Part shown: positions 38,670 to 46,534 of the stretch, piece by piece | Numbering within the stretch: the stretch's first letter is position 1 | Layout of the letters: each line of letters opens with the position of its first letter | Source: an uncultured Clostridium sp. | Lineage (GTDB): Bacteria; Bacillota; Clostridia; TANB77; CAG-508 | Reading direction: 5' to 3' | Length of the DNA stretch: 64,000 bases | Assembly: GCA_900555835.1 (NCBI GenBank) | Contig: USMK01000005.1 | Coordinates: 1 to 64,000, forward strand | Translations under genes and position numbers: made by a program | The notes under the pieces: generated by a model | Databases searched by the model: none | Seen by the model: the letters and a program-made list of their open reading frames with translations, nothing else | Told to the model about the DNA's origin: nothing

Positions 38670-39167
38670 TTATAGTTTAATTTCTATCGTTTTTTCTCCA
38701 TCTAGTTCTAGTTTTTCCACAGCTATCCCACATTCTGCGAATAATTTTCTTGATGCTATGTTGTTTTCTTCTTTTGAATGTTTATCATATAAATATATTA
38801 CATGCTTTATTCCTGATTGAATTATTATTTTTGCACATTCATTGCAAGGGAATAGATCTACATATAGTTTAGCTTGTTCTAGGTCTTTTTTGTTTCCTCT
38901 ATAATTTAATATTGCATTCATTTCTGCGTGGCATACATATGGATATTTTGTATCTAGTTTTTCTCCTATTTTTCCCCAAGGAAATCTATCATCATCAAAT
39001 CCGTTTGGAGCTCCATTATAGCCAATTGCAAGTATTCTGTTATCATCACTTACTATGCAAGCACCTACTTGTGTTGATGGATCTTTGCTTCTCATTGCAG
39101 ATAGTCTTGCAATTGCCATAAAATATTCGTCCCATTTTATATAGTTTTCTCTTTTTAGATTTTCCAT
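38670..39167 (-). CDS. dCMP deaminase family protein
   Basis: Zinc deaminase making dUMP from dCMP; 165 residues. The zinc and catalytic residues are visible in CHAEMNAI (His, Glu) and PCNECAK (two Cys). The substrate loop [11 protein letters not shown] is typical. A ComE-type late-competence deaminase is the close alternative. It lies 13 bases past sufU and may be the last gene of the SUF transcript. Confidence 0.9.
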   Translation of the reverse strand: MENLKRENYIKWDEYFMAIARLSAMRSKDPSTQVGACIVSDDNRILAIGYNGAPNGFDDDRFPWGKIGEKLDTKYPYVCHAEMNAILNYRGNKKDLEQAKLYVDLFPCNECAKIIIQSGIKHVIYLYDKHSKEENNIASRKLFAECGIAVEKLELDGEKTIEIKL

Positions 39168-39180
39168 TTTCTTTCCCCTT

Positions 39181-39618
39181 TTATTTATTATTTTTTTCTA
39201 TTAAATCTTGCATTGTATGCCATGCAAGTAATGCGCATTTTACTCTGGCAGGCATATTTGATACATTTTTAAATGCAATTGCATCTTCTAATATTTGCAA
39301 TTTTTCTTCGTTTTTTTCTTCTCTTTTTATCATTTCTATAAATGTTTCAATTATTTTCTTTGCTTCTTCTATTGTTTTGCCCTTCAAAACGTCTATCATT
39401 ATTGATGTTGAACTTTGAGATATTGCACATCCGCTTCCTGTAAAAGCTAAATCTTCTATTACATCTCCATTTAATTTTACCTGTAATTCAATTTCGTCTC
39501 CACAATTTGGATTATGGCCTTTTTCGCAAAAATCAGCATTTTTTAGTGTTTTCTTGTTATATGAATTCATACTATGTTCCATTATCAAATCATTATATAA
39601 GCTATCTAATTCTCCCAT
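39181..39618 (-). CDS. sufU: Fe-S cluster assembly protein SufU (NifU-like)
   Basis: Zinc-dependent sulfur acceptor for SufS; 145 residues. The three conserved Cys are in [16 protein letters not shown] and RVKCALLAW. The gene follows sufS by eight bases; AGAGGG ribosome site. The order regulator-sufC-sufB-sufD-sufS-sufU is the Firmicute SUF arrangement with sufB placed before sufD. Confidence 0.94.
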   Translation of the reverse strand: MGELDSLYNDLIMEHSMNSYNKKTLKNADFCEKGHNPNCGDEIELQVKLNGDVIEDLAFTGSGCAISQSSTSIMIDVLKGKTIEEAKKIIETFIEMIKREEKNEEKLQILEDAIAFKNVSNMPARVKCALLAWHTMQDLIEKNNK

Positions 39619-39626
39619 TTTTCCCT

Positions 39627-40841
39627 CTACTCTTTTATATATTTTTTAAACATTTCATACGTTTTTTTCAAAGCATCTACTAATCTATCTACATCTTCTT
39701 TTGTGTTGTAGATATAAAAACTAGCTCTACAAGTTGAATCTATTCCTAAATATCTCATTAACGGTTGAGCGCAATGGTTTCCAGATCTTACACATATTCC
39801 ATTTGCATCTAAAATACTTGCAACATCATGTGGGTGTACTCCTTTTACATTAAATGATATTACAGATGAATGATTTTCCTTATTTGGTGTCATATATAAT
39901 TTTACAAAATCTAATTTTTGTAGTTCTTCTCTTGCATATTCTAATAATTCAGTTTCAATTTCTTGTATTTTGTTATATCCTATTTTTTCTATATAGTCAA
40001 TAGCAGCACCTAATCCGACTACTCCTTCTACATTTTGAGTTCCAGCTTCGAATTTATTTGGTAATTTTGCAAATGTTGTTTTTTGCTCATACACATATTC
40101 GATCATATCTCCTCCCATTAAAAATGGTTTCATTTGGTTTAGTAATTCTTTTTTACCATATAGAACTCCAATTCCAAGTGGAGCAAGCATTTTGTGTCCT
40201 GAAAACACAATAAAGTCTGCATCCATTTTTTGTACATCAATTTGCATATGTGGAATGCTTTGAGAACAATCTACTATTACTATTGCACCTTTACTATGTG
40301 CATATTTTATTATTTTTTCTACATTGTTTATTGTTCCTAAAACATTTGAAATATGTGCAATTCCTACAACTTTGGTTTTATCTGTAATTTTTTCTTCTAT
40401 TTCCTTATCAGATAATTCATATTCGTCGTTTATATACATATATTTTAATGTACTTCCCGTTTTTTCTGTTACATATTGCCAAGGAACTAAATTAGAATGA
40501 TGTTCCATTATTGAAATTACTACTTCTTCATTCTTTTTTAGTTTATCTAATCCATATGAATATGCTATTAAATTTAATGCTTCACTTGCATTTTTGGTGA
40601 AAATTATTTCTTCTGGCACTTTCGCATTTATGAATTTTGCAACCTTTTTTCTTGCTCCTTCGTATTCTTCTGTTGCTTGCACACTAAGTTCATATGCCCC
40701 TCTATGTGGATTTGCATTATTTTTTTCATAATAATTATCTATTGCATTTATTACATATTTTGGCTTTTGTGTTGTTGCTCCACTATCTAAATATGCAATA
40801 TCTCTATTTTTAAAAATTGGAAAATCTTCTTTTATATCCAT
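39627..40841 (-). CDS. sufS: Cysteine desulfurase SufS
   Basis: PLP enzyme that mobilises sulfur from cysteine for Fe-S clusters; 404 residues. The lysine site is in FSGHKMLAP, the PLP region in EHHSNLVPW, and the catalytic Cys in CVRSGNHCAQP. Its start overlaps the sufD stop by one base, indicating coupled translation. Confidence 0.95.
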   Translation of the reverse strand: MDIKEDFPIFKNRDIAYLDSGATTQKPKYVINAIDNYYEKNNANPHRGAYELSVQATEEYEGARKKVAKFINAKVPEEIIFTKNASEALNLIAYSYGLDKLKKNEEVVISIMEHHSNLVPWQYVTEKTGSTLKYMYINDEYELSDKEIEEKITDKTKVVGIAHISNVLGTINNVEKIIKYAHSKGAIVIVDCSQSIPHMQIDVQKMDADFIVFSGHKMLAPLGIGVLYGKKELLNQMKPFLMGGDMIEYVYEQKTTFAKLPNKFEAGTQNVEGVVGLGAAIDYIEKIGYNKIQEIETELLEYAREELQKLDFVKLYMTPNKENHSSVISFNVKGVHPHDVASILDANGICVRSGNHCAQPLMRYLGIDSTCRASFYIYNTKEDVDRLVDALKKTYEMFKKYIKE

Positions 40842-41881
40842 CAGTCTAATCTCCTATCTATTTGAGCAAAAATTTCTTGTTTAAGTTCTTCATTTTGTAT
40901 TCTTTCTATTATATTTCCAAATCTTGCTCTTGTTATTAGTTTTATAGCTTCTTTATAGCTTATTCCTCTACTCATAATGTAAAATAAAATTTCTGGTTCA
41001 ACCTTCCCAGAACTTGTTGAATGATTACCTTCTACATTATCTTCTGTACATAAAAGCATTGGAAGTGCAATAGATTTTGCTGTATCAGATAACATCATAC
41101 AATATTCATTTTCATTTCCTTTTGCATTTTTACAACCTTTTTTGAAATCTATTGTACCTTTGAAATTCTTTTTAGAGAAATCCTTTAATGCCCCCTGTAC
41201 ATCTATGTCTATTTCTGTTTTTTCTCCTCTTGTGTGTGCTATATAGTTTATATCTTTTACTTGATTTTCCGTTCCTAAGTATATTGTTTTTAGGTCATTT
41301 TTTGCTCCATTTCCCATTAAATTTGAATAATAATTAGAAACACTATTTTTTGCACCTATATCTATGATTGTGTAATTTACATTTGCATTTTCTTGTAGCA
41401 CATTTTCTATGGAATCGAAATTATTTGAGCTATTATTTAATAAATTTACTATTGTAATATTTACATTTGCGTTTTCCTTAGCTAGAAGTCTAATTACTCC
41501 ATTATGAAAACATTCTTTTTTTGTTTTTGATTCATATTTTATTATTATATTCAAATTCTTTTCAGCAATTATCTCCAAATTGTTTATAAGTTGTGTATTT
41601 TCAGCATCAAAATTATAATTTATTTGAATATCTCCGCTTGTATTTTCAATTTTTATTTTACTATTTGCATAATTATTTATATTTTCTTCTAGAATTTTTC
41701 CTGTCCCATAAACCAAATCAATGTTGCTTACATTTGTGTCTATTTCTTTAATTCCGATAATTTCTGTTGATGTAAATGCTTTTATGTTGGTTGGCAATTC
41801 TACATTTTCTAGTTTAATATTATTTATTTTGTAATTTCTAGATGTTCTAACAGGAGTTTCATTTAATTTTAACATTTCCAT
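40841..41881 (-). CDS. sufD: Fe-S assembly scaffold subunit SufD
   Basis: 346 residues, beta-helix core with the conserved SufB/D end: GNENEYCMMLSDTAKSIALPML, CTEDNVEGNHSTSSG and FYIMSRGISYKEAI. The N-terminal half is divergent. One-base overlaps with sufB and sufS. Partner of SufB and SufC in the SufBCD complex. Confidence 0.92.
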   Translation of the reverse strand: MEMLKLNETPVRTSRNYKINNIKLENVELPTNIKAFTSTEIIGIKEIDTNVSNIDLVYGTGKILEENINNYANSKIKIENTSGDIQINYNFDAENTQLINNLEIIAEKNLNIIIKYESKTKKECFHNGVIRLLAKENANVNITIVNLLNNSSNNFDSIENVLQENANVNYTIIDIGAKNSVSNYYSNLMGNGAKNDLKTIYLGTENQVKDINYIAHTRGEKTEIDIDVQGALKDFSKKNFKGTIDFKKGCKNAKGNENEYCMMLSDTAKSIALPMLLCTEDNVEGNHSTSSGKVEPEILFYIMSRGISYKEAIKLITRARFGNIIERIQNEELKQEIFAQIDRRLD

Positions 41882-43284
41882 TATCCTATTGCTCCTTCCA
41901 ATTCTAGATTTATTAAATTATTCATTTCAACTGCATATTCAACAGGTAATTCCTTAGAAATTGGATATGCAAAACCTCTTACTATCATAGCTTTGGCATC
42001 CTCTTCTGATAGTCCACGGCTCATTAAATAGAAAATTTCTTTATCACTTATTTTTCCTATTTTAGCCTCGTGTGAAAACTCTACATCATCTGTTTCTATA
42101 TCATTTACCGGAATTGTATCTGATGCAGAAATTCCGTCTAACATAAGGGATTCGCAACTTACACTACATTTAGATTTTTTTGCTTGTTTTGCAATTCTAA
42201 CCAAGGCTCTGTAAGTACAACTTCCACCATCTTTTGAAATAGATTTTGAATTTATTACAGAAGATGTATTTGGTGCATTGTGAACAACCTTAAATCCTGT
42301 ATCTAGGTTTTGGCCTTTCCCTGAAAAAGTAATTCCTGTATATTCTGTTTTTGCTCCCTCTCCATTTAAAATGCTCATCGGATATAGCATTGAAACTTTT
42401 GAGCCAAATGAACCTGTAACCCAGTCAACTTGTGCATTTTTACCTATTATTGCTTTTTTGGTATTTAAGTTCATCATATTTTTTGACCAGTTTTCTATTG
42501 TAGAATATCTTAAATATGCATTATCTTTTACATATAATTCTACACATCCAGCATGTAAATTTACTTTGTTATATTTTGGTGCAGAACATCCTTCTATAAA
42601 ATGAAGACTTGCTCCTTCCTCCACAATAATTAGAGTATGCTCAAACTGGCCAGATTCTGGTGAATTTAGTCTAAAATATGATTGCAATGGTATATCTAAT
42701 TTTACATTTTTAGGCACATATACAAAAGAACCTCCTGACCAAACAGCTCCATGCAAAGCAACAAATTTATGATCATTTATTGGAACACATTTCATAAAAT
42801 GATTCTTTACTATATCTGGGTATTCTCTTACAGCAGTTTCCATATCGGTGTATATTACACCTTGTTTTATCAAATCTTCTTTTATACTATGATATACCAC
42901 TTCTGAATCATATTGTGCCCCAACACCAGCTAGTGATTTTTTCTCTGCTTCTGGAATTCCTAGTCTTTCAAATGTGTTTTTTATATCTTCTGGCACTTCT
43001 TTCCAATTTGAATTTAACTTCGTCTTAGGTCTTACATATGTTGCAATATTTTGCATATCCAAATCAGATAAATCTGGTCCCCATGTCGGAAATTCCAATT
43101 TATTGTATTCTTCAAGTGCTTTTAATCTTATATCTAACATCCATTCCGGCTCATTTTTTTGTTTAGAAATTTCTTTTACAATTTCCTCATTTATACCTTT
43201 TTCTATTTTGAAATCATAATTATCTTTGTTTTTTATATCATAAATATTTCTGTCTATATCCTGTACCTTCGTTTTTTTAGGCAT
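41881..43284 (-). CDS. sufB: Fe-S assembly scaffold subunit SufB
   Basis: 467 residues; the main scaffold on which clusters form. Conserved stretches are GAVWSGGSFVYVPKNVKLDIPL, HFIEGCSAPKYN, VNLHAGCVELYVKDNAYLRYSTIENWSKN and HEAKIGKISDKEIFYLMSRGLSEEDA. Two bases separate it from sufC. Confidence 0.96.
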   Translation of the reverse strand: MPKKTKVQDIDRNIYDIKNKDNYDFKIEKGINEEIVKEISKQKNEPEWMLDIRLKALEEYNKLEFPTWGPDLSDLDMQNIATYVRPKTKLNSNWKEVPEDIKNTFERLGIPEAEKKSLAGVGAQYDSEVVYHSIKEDLIKQGVIYTDMETAVREYPDIVKNHFMKCVPINDHKFVALHGAVWSGGSFVYVPKNVKLDIPLQSYFRLNSPESGQFEHTLIIVEEGASLHFIEGCSAPKYNKVNLHAGCVELYVKDNAYLRYSTIENWSKNMMNLNTKKAIIGKNAQVDWVTGSFGSKVSMLYPMSILNGEGAKTEYTGITFSGKGQNLDTGFKVVHNAPNTSSVINSKSISKDGGSCTYRALVRIAKQAKKSKCSVSCESLMLDGISASDTIPVNDIETDDVEFSHEAKIGKISDKEIFYLMSRGLSEEDAKAMIVRGFAYPISKELPVEYAVEMNNLINLELEGAIG

Positions 43285-43286
43285 TT

Positions 43287-44033
43287 TTAGACCTCTTTTC
43301 TTTTAAATTTTTCATATCCGTTTTCTTCAATTTCGTTTGCAAGTGTGGCATCTCCGGTTTTTACAATTTTGCCATCTACTAAAACATGAACATAGTCTAT
43401 TTTTAAATTTTCTAAAATTCTAGTATTATGTGTTATTATAAGAACTGCATTTTCGTTTGAATGATACATATTTATTCCTTTTGAAACGGTTTTTATAGCA
43501 TCAACATCAAGTCCAGAATCGGTTTCGTCCAATATTGCAAGTTTTGGATTTAATACAAGCATTTGTAATATTTCGTTTTTCTTCTTTTCTCCTCCTGAAA
43601 ATCCAACATTTAAATTTCTTTCAATCAATTTTGGATTCATATTTAATTCTTGCATATAGTCTTGTAATTGTTTTTTGAACTCAAAAACTTTAACAGGCTT
43701 TTCCGTAATTTTGCCTTTCGCAAATTTTAAAAAATTAGCACTAGAAATACCAGGAATCTCCTCAGGTGATTGGAAAGACATAAAAATTCCTTTTTTAGCA
43801 ATTTTGTCTGTTGATAAATCGTTAATATTTTCTCCTTCTAACTCTATGCTTCCACCCTTTTTGATATATGCTGGATTATTTAAAATAACATTTGCCAAAG
43901 TAGATTTTCCAGCACCATTTGGTCCCATTATTACATGAACTTCTCCTTTATTTATTTTCAAACTTAAATCTTTTAAAATTTCCTTTTCGTTTGTGTTTGC
44001 ATATAAATTTTTAATTTCTAATAATGTATCCAT
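43287..44033 (-). CDS. sufC: Fe-S assembly ATPase SufC
   Basis: ABC-type ATPase that drives SufBD; 248 residues. Walker A GPNGAGKST, Q-loop SFQSPEEIPG, signature FSGGEKKKNE, Walker B LAILDETDSGLD and the H-loop ITHNTRIL are all present. The gene follows the metalloregulator by one base; ribosome site AAGAAGGAAA. Confidence 0.96.
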   Translation of the reverse strand: MDTLLEIKNLYANTNEKEILKDLSLKINKGEVHVIMGPNGAGKSTLANVILNNPAYIKKGGSIELEGENINDLSTDKIAKKGIFMSFQSPEEIPGISSANFLKFAKGKITEKPVKVFEFKKQLQDYMQELNMNPKLIERNLNVGFSGGEKKKNEILQMLVLNPKLAILDETDSGLDVDAIKTVSKGINMYHSNENAVLIITHNTRILENLKIDYVHVLVDGKIVKTGDATLANEIEENGYEKFKRKEV

Positions 44034-44034
44034 T

Positions 44035-44496
44035 CTAATTTTCCTTTCTTCTTAACACTTTTCTCTTGCAAATTCTACATTGCTCTTTATTTATGTCATA
44101 ATCACAATTTAAATCATAAATTCCTAATATCTTATGTACATATTTTGTGAGCAAATTCAAAGTATTATCCTCTAAAACTGACTTTAATTTTATAGCTTCT
44201 GTTTCAGCTTCTGTTTTAGGTACACCTAAAACTTCTGTTAAAAATACATACACAATGTCGTAGGCCTCCAATACTTTTTTTGCCAAAGTTTCTCCGTTTT
44301 CTGTTAAATTAATATCTCCATAAGCTTTATAATCAATAAGATTATTTGCTTTTAATGTTTTTAAAGCCTTATTCACACTTGGTTTTGTTAAATTCATTTT
44401 ATTTGCAATGGTTGTAACCTTAATTTCTTCACCATTCTTTTTCAAAACATAAATCGTCTTCAAATATTCTTCCAAAGAACTACTAATCATATTCAA
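44035..44496 (-). CDS. DtxR/MntR-family metalloregulator
   Basis: 153 residues. N-terminal winged helix (SLEEYLKTIYVLKKNG, TIANKMNLTKPSVNKALKTL) and a dimerisation/metal-binding domain with family-type Glu, Asp and His residues; the C-terminus has a Cys-rich end (NKEQCRICKRKVL). As the first gene of the SUF operon it probably senses iron or manganese and represses its own promoter, where two palindromic operators overlap the -35 and -10 boxes. Confidence 0.88.
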   Translation of the reverse strand: MNMISSSLEEYLKTIYVLKKNGEEIKVTTIANKMNLTKPSVNKALKTLKANNLIDYKAYGDINLTENGETLAKKVLEAYDIVYVFLTEVLGVPKTEAETEAIKLKSVLEDNTLNLLTKYVHKILGIYDLNCDYDINKEQCRICKRKVLRRKEN

Positions 44497-44504
44497 CCTC
44501 CGTT

Positions 44505-44565
44505 TGTTAGCTTAGGCTAACATTATATAACATAAAAAAATGTTTGTCAAGGCTAACATTTTTAT
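44505..44565 (-). promoter_or_regulatory. SUF operon promoter overlapped by metalloregulator operators
   Basis: On the minus strand TTGACA (44545-44550), 17-base spacer, TATAAT (44522-44527). TGTTAGCTTAGGCTAACA at 44505-44522 is a near-perfect palindrome of DtxR type covering the downstream edge of the -10. A related half-palindrome ATGTTTGTCAAGGCTAACAT (44540-44559) covers the -35. The two GGCTAACAT halves are spaced 37 bases apart. This predicts metal-dependent repression of the regulator-sufCBDSU unit. Confidence 0.8.
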
Positions 44566-44578
44566 GTAATTTATTTTC

Positions 44579-44607
44579 TTGACATTACTTTGGTGTAATT
44601 ATATAAT
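44579..44607 (+). promoter_or_regulatory. Consensus promoter for the ASCH gene
   Basis: TTGACA 44579-44584, 17-base spacer, TATAAT 44602-44607, divergent from the SUF promoter. AAAGGAG ribosome site just before the ASCH ATG at 44659. Confidence 0.85.
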
Positions 44608-44658
44608 TTGTGTTGAAAGTATAGTCTATACTTTCTTATTATTAAAAGGAGCATTATT

Positions 44659-45033
44659 ATGAGTAGTATTTTGATTTCAATTAACCCTGAATATGTTGAT
44701 AAAATTTTCGATGGATGTAAAAAGTATGAATATAGAAAAGTTAAATGTAAAAAAGCTGTTGATAAAATGGTTATTTATTGTACTTCGCCAGTTATGAAAG
44801 TTGTAGGAGAAGCTATAATTGAGGAAATTATTGATGAAACTCCGGAAAAAGTTTGGGATATTACTAAAAATGCATCAGGAGTTTGCAAAGAATTTTTTGA
44901 TAAATATTATATGAACAAAAATACTGCAATTGCCTATAAATTAAAAAACGTAGTCAAATATAATATTCCCAAGGAATTATCTGACTACGGTATAAAAATA
45001 GCTCCACAATCTTATGTGTATTTGGAGGATTAG
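44659..45033 (+). CDS. ASCH-domain protein
   Basis: 124 residues. The N-terminal pattern SILISINPEYVDKIFDGCKKYEYRKVKC and MVIYCTSPVMKVVGEAII match the ASCH fold, a PUA-like RNA- or nucleoside-binding domain; the conserved Lys and Glu of the KYEYRK motif line the expected cleft. The function is unassigned; related proteins bind RNA or deaminate modified cytidines. Own promoter and terminator, divergent from SUF. Confidence 0.8.
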   Translation: MSSILISINPEYVDKIFDGCKKYEYRKVKCKKAVDKMVIYCTSPVMKVVGEAIIEEIIDETPEKVWDITKNASGVCKEFFDKYYMNKNTAIAYKLKNVVKYNIPKELSDYGIKIAPQSYVYLED

Positions 45034-45037
45034 CAAT

Positions 45038-45085
45038 AAAAAACCTATGTAAAACATTGATATTTCAATACTTACATAGGTTTTT
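45038..45085 (+). terminator. Terminator after the ASCH gene
   Basis: Stem AAAAACCTATGTAA / TTACATAGGTTTTT, starting four bases past the stop and ending in T5. Confidence 0.85.
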
Positions 45086-45089
45086 GAAT

Positions 45090-45165
45090 TGGTCGAGGTG
45101 ACAGGGATCGAACCTGCGGCCTCATGGTCCCAAACCACGCGCGCTACCAACTGCGCCACACCTCG
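45090..45165 (-). tRNA. tRNA-Pro (anticodon UGG), CCA encoded
   Basis: Cloverleaf on the minus strand: acceptor CGAGGTG / CACCTCG, D-arm GCGCAGTTGGTAGCGC, anticodon stem CGTGG / CCATG around loop TTTGGGA (anticodon TGG), T-arm GCAGGTTCGATCCCTGT, discriminator A and encoded CCA (45090-45092). Seven-base anticodon loop, entirely normal. Confidence 0.97.
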
Positions 45166-45281
45166 ATTTAGTTGACTTATTTAATATACCATATTTTTGT
45201 TTTAAATTCAAGTGGTTTTGTTGATTTTTTGCAACTTTTTTGATTTTTTTGAGTTTCTTCGAAAAAAATTTAATTATGAAT

Positions 45282-45325
45282 AAAAAATTAGCCGATATCA
45301 TTTTTAGTAATACCGGCTATTTTTT
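45282..45325 (-). terminator. Terminator after the LPKAG cohesin gene
   Basis: Arms AAAAAATTAGCCG / CGGCTATTTTTT with a large loop, overlapping the stop codon; T tail on the minus strand. It also separates the tRNA gene. Confidence 0.7.
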
Positions 45326-46523
45326 AATATTCCATTGATTTGTATCTTACAAATGCTACTGCTCCTACTACTGTTATTATTGCGATTACTGGTAGGATAA
45401 ATCCTACACCTGCTTTTGGTAATGAATCTGGTGATTTTGTTCCATTTGATCCATTATTGTTTCCTGTGCCAAAATCTTTTCCTCCATTTGAAAGTGATGT
45501 GTCTACTTCTATTTTGATTGCCTCACTCTTATTTCCTGCTAAGTCTACTATCGTTATTGTTTCTGTTGTGTTTTTTGTATATTGTTTTGTTAATGTTTTT
45601 TTGTCTGCTGATAATGTCCAACCTGTTACAGCTTGTATTTGTTCACTTGCTGTTATTGTTACTGTTACAACTCCTTTTGTATCTTTTGTATATTTTACTG
45701 ATGCAGTTGGTTTTGTTTTATCTGTTGTTGTACTTCCACCATTATTGTTGTTATTGTTTCCGTTATTATTACCATTGTTATTGTTTCCATTGTTTGAACC
45801 AACTTTTGCATTTATTGTTATTGGATCACTTACATTTCCATTTTCATCTGTTATTGTTAATGTTCCTGTATAATCAGCTGTATATACTTTACTTAATTGT
45901 TTTTTGTTGGCTGATAATGTCCAACCAGCTAATGCTTTTAATGTTGAGTTTGATGTTACAGTTACTTTTATTCCATTATCCACTGTTTCATATTTAACTT
46001 CTGCTGTTGGCTTTGTTGTGGTTGTTGGAGTATCTGGTGTTGTTGTTTTTTCTTTTACAGTTATTGTGCAAGAAGTATTTTGTGCACTTATATCTTGTTG
46101 GCTATTTGATGCTGATATGTTTTTTAATGTTACTGTTGTACTTCCTACTGTTGCTGTTGATTTTACTTTCAAATTTATTTCAAAAACATCTGAATTATTA
46201 TTTACAAATTCTGCTTTTGTTGTAACTAATTTTCCACTATTTGCGTTATATGTTATAGCATCCCATCTGTTTAACGCATTAATATCATTACTGCTTACTG
46301 TTTCAAATATGTTATTATCGTATTCTAGATTTCCTAGTAATGCATTTAAACCATTTCCTGCATCTATGCTATTTACTGAAACTACTACTTTAACAGTTCC
46401 ACCTTTTTCTACCTCAGTTGTGCTAGGGGTTAATGTAACACCAAAGCTTAATGCTTGTACTGTTGTTACAAAAGTTGCAAGCATAAGTATTGTAATAATA
46501 AAAGTAACTAATGTTTTTTTCAT
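45324..46523 (-). CDS. Cohesin protein with Ig-like domains and LPKAG wall anchor
   Basis: 399 residues. Signal peptide ending near TVQA; a cohesin-type beta sandwich (about 25-165: FGVTLTPSTTEVEKGGTVKV, LGNLEYDNNIFETV, ITVKEK); two related Ig-like repeats (each with a TGWTLSADKKTLTKQYT-type stretch) joined by an Asn/Gly-rich linker; then SLPKAG, a hydrophobic helix and a short charged tail, a sortase-type signal. It probably presents a dockerin-binding domain on the wall, acting as the surface anchor for the dockerin proteins encoded next to it. Sortase gene not in the window. Confidence 0.85.
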   Translation of the reverse strand: MKKTLVTFIITILMLATFVTTVQALSFGVTLTPSTTEVEKGGTVKVVVSVNSIDAGNGLNALLGNLEYDNNIFETVSSNDINALNRWDAITYNANSGKLVTTKAEFVNNNSDVFEINLKVKSTATVGSTTVTLKNISASNSQQDISAQNTSCTITVKEKTTTPDTPTTTTKPTAEVKYETVDNGIKVTVTSNSTLKALAGWTLSANKKQLSKVYTADYTGTLTITDENGNVSDPITINAKVGSNNGNNNNGNNNGNNNNNNGGSTTTDKTKPTASVKYTKDTKGVVTVTITASEQIQAVTGWTLSADKKTLTKQYTKNTTETITIVDLAGNKSEAIKIEVDTSLSNGGKDFGTGNNNGSNGTKSPDSLPKAGVGFILPVIAIITVVGAVAFVRYKSMEY

Positions 46524-46534
46524 TTTTATCTCTC

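Noticed and set aside
44977..45159. 60-codon minus-strand ORF over the tRNA
   Set aside because: It is a translation of the tRNA-Pro gene and the ASCH 3' end; no ribosome site.
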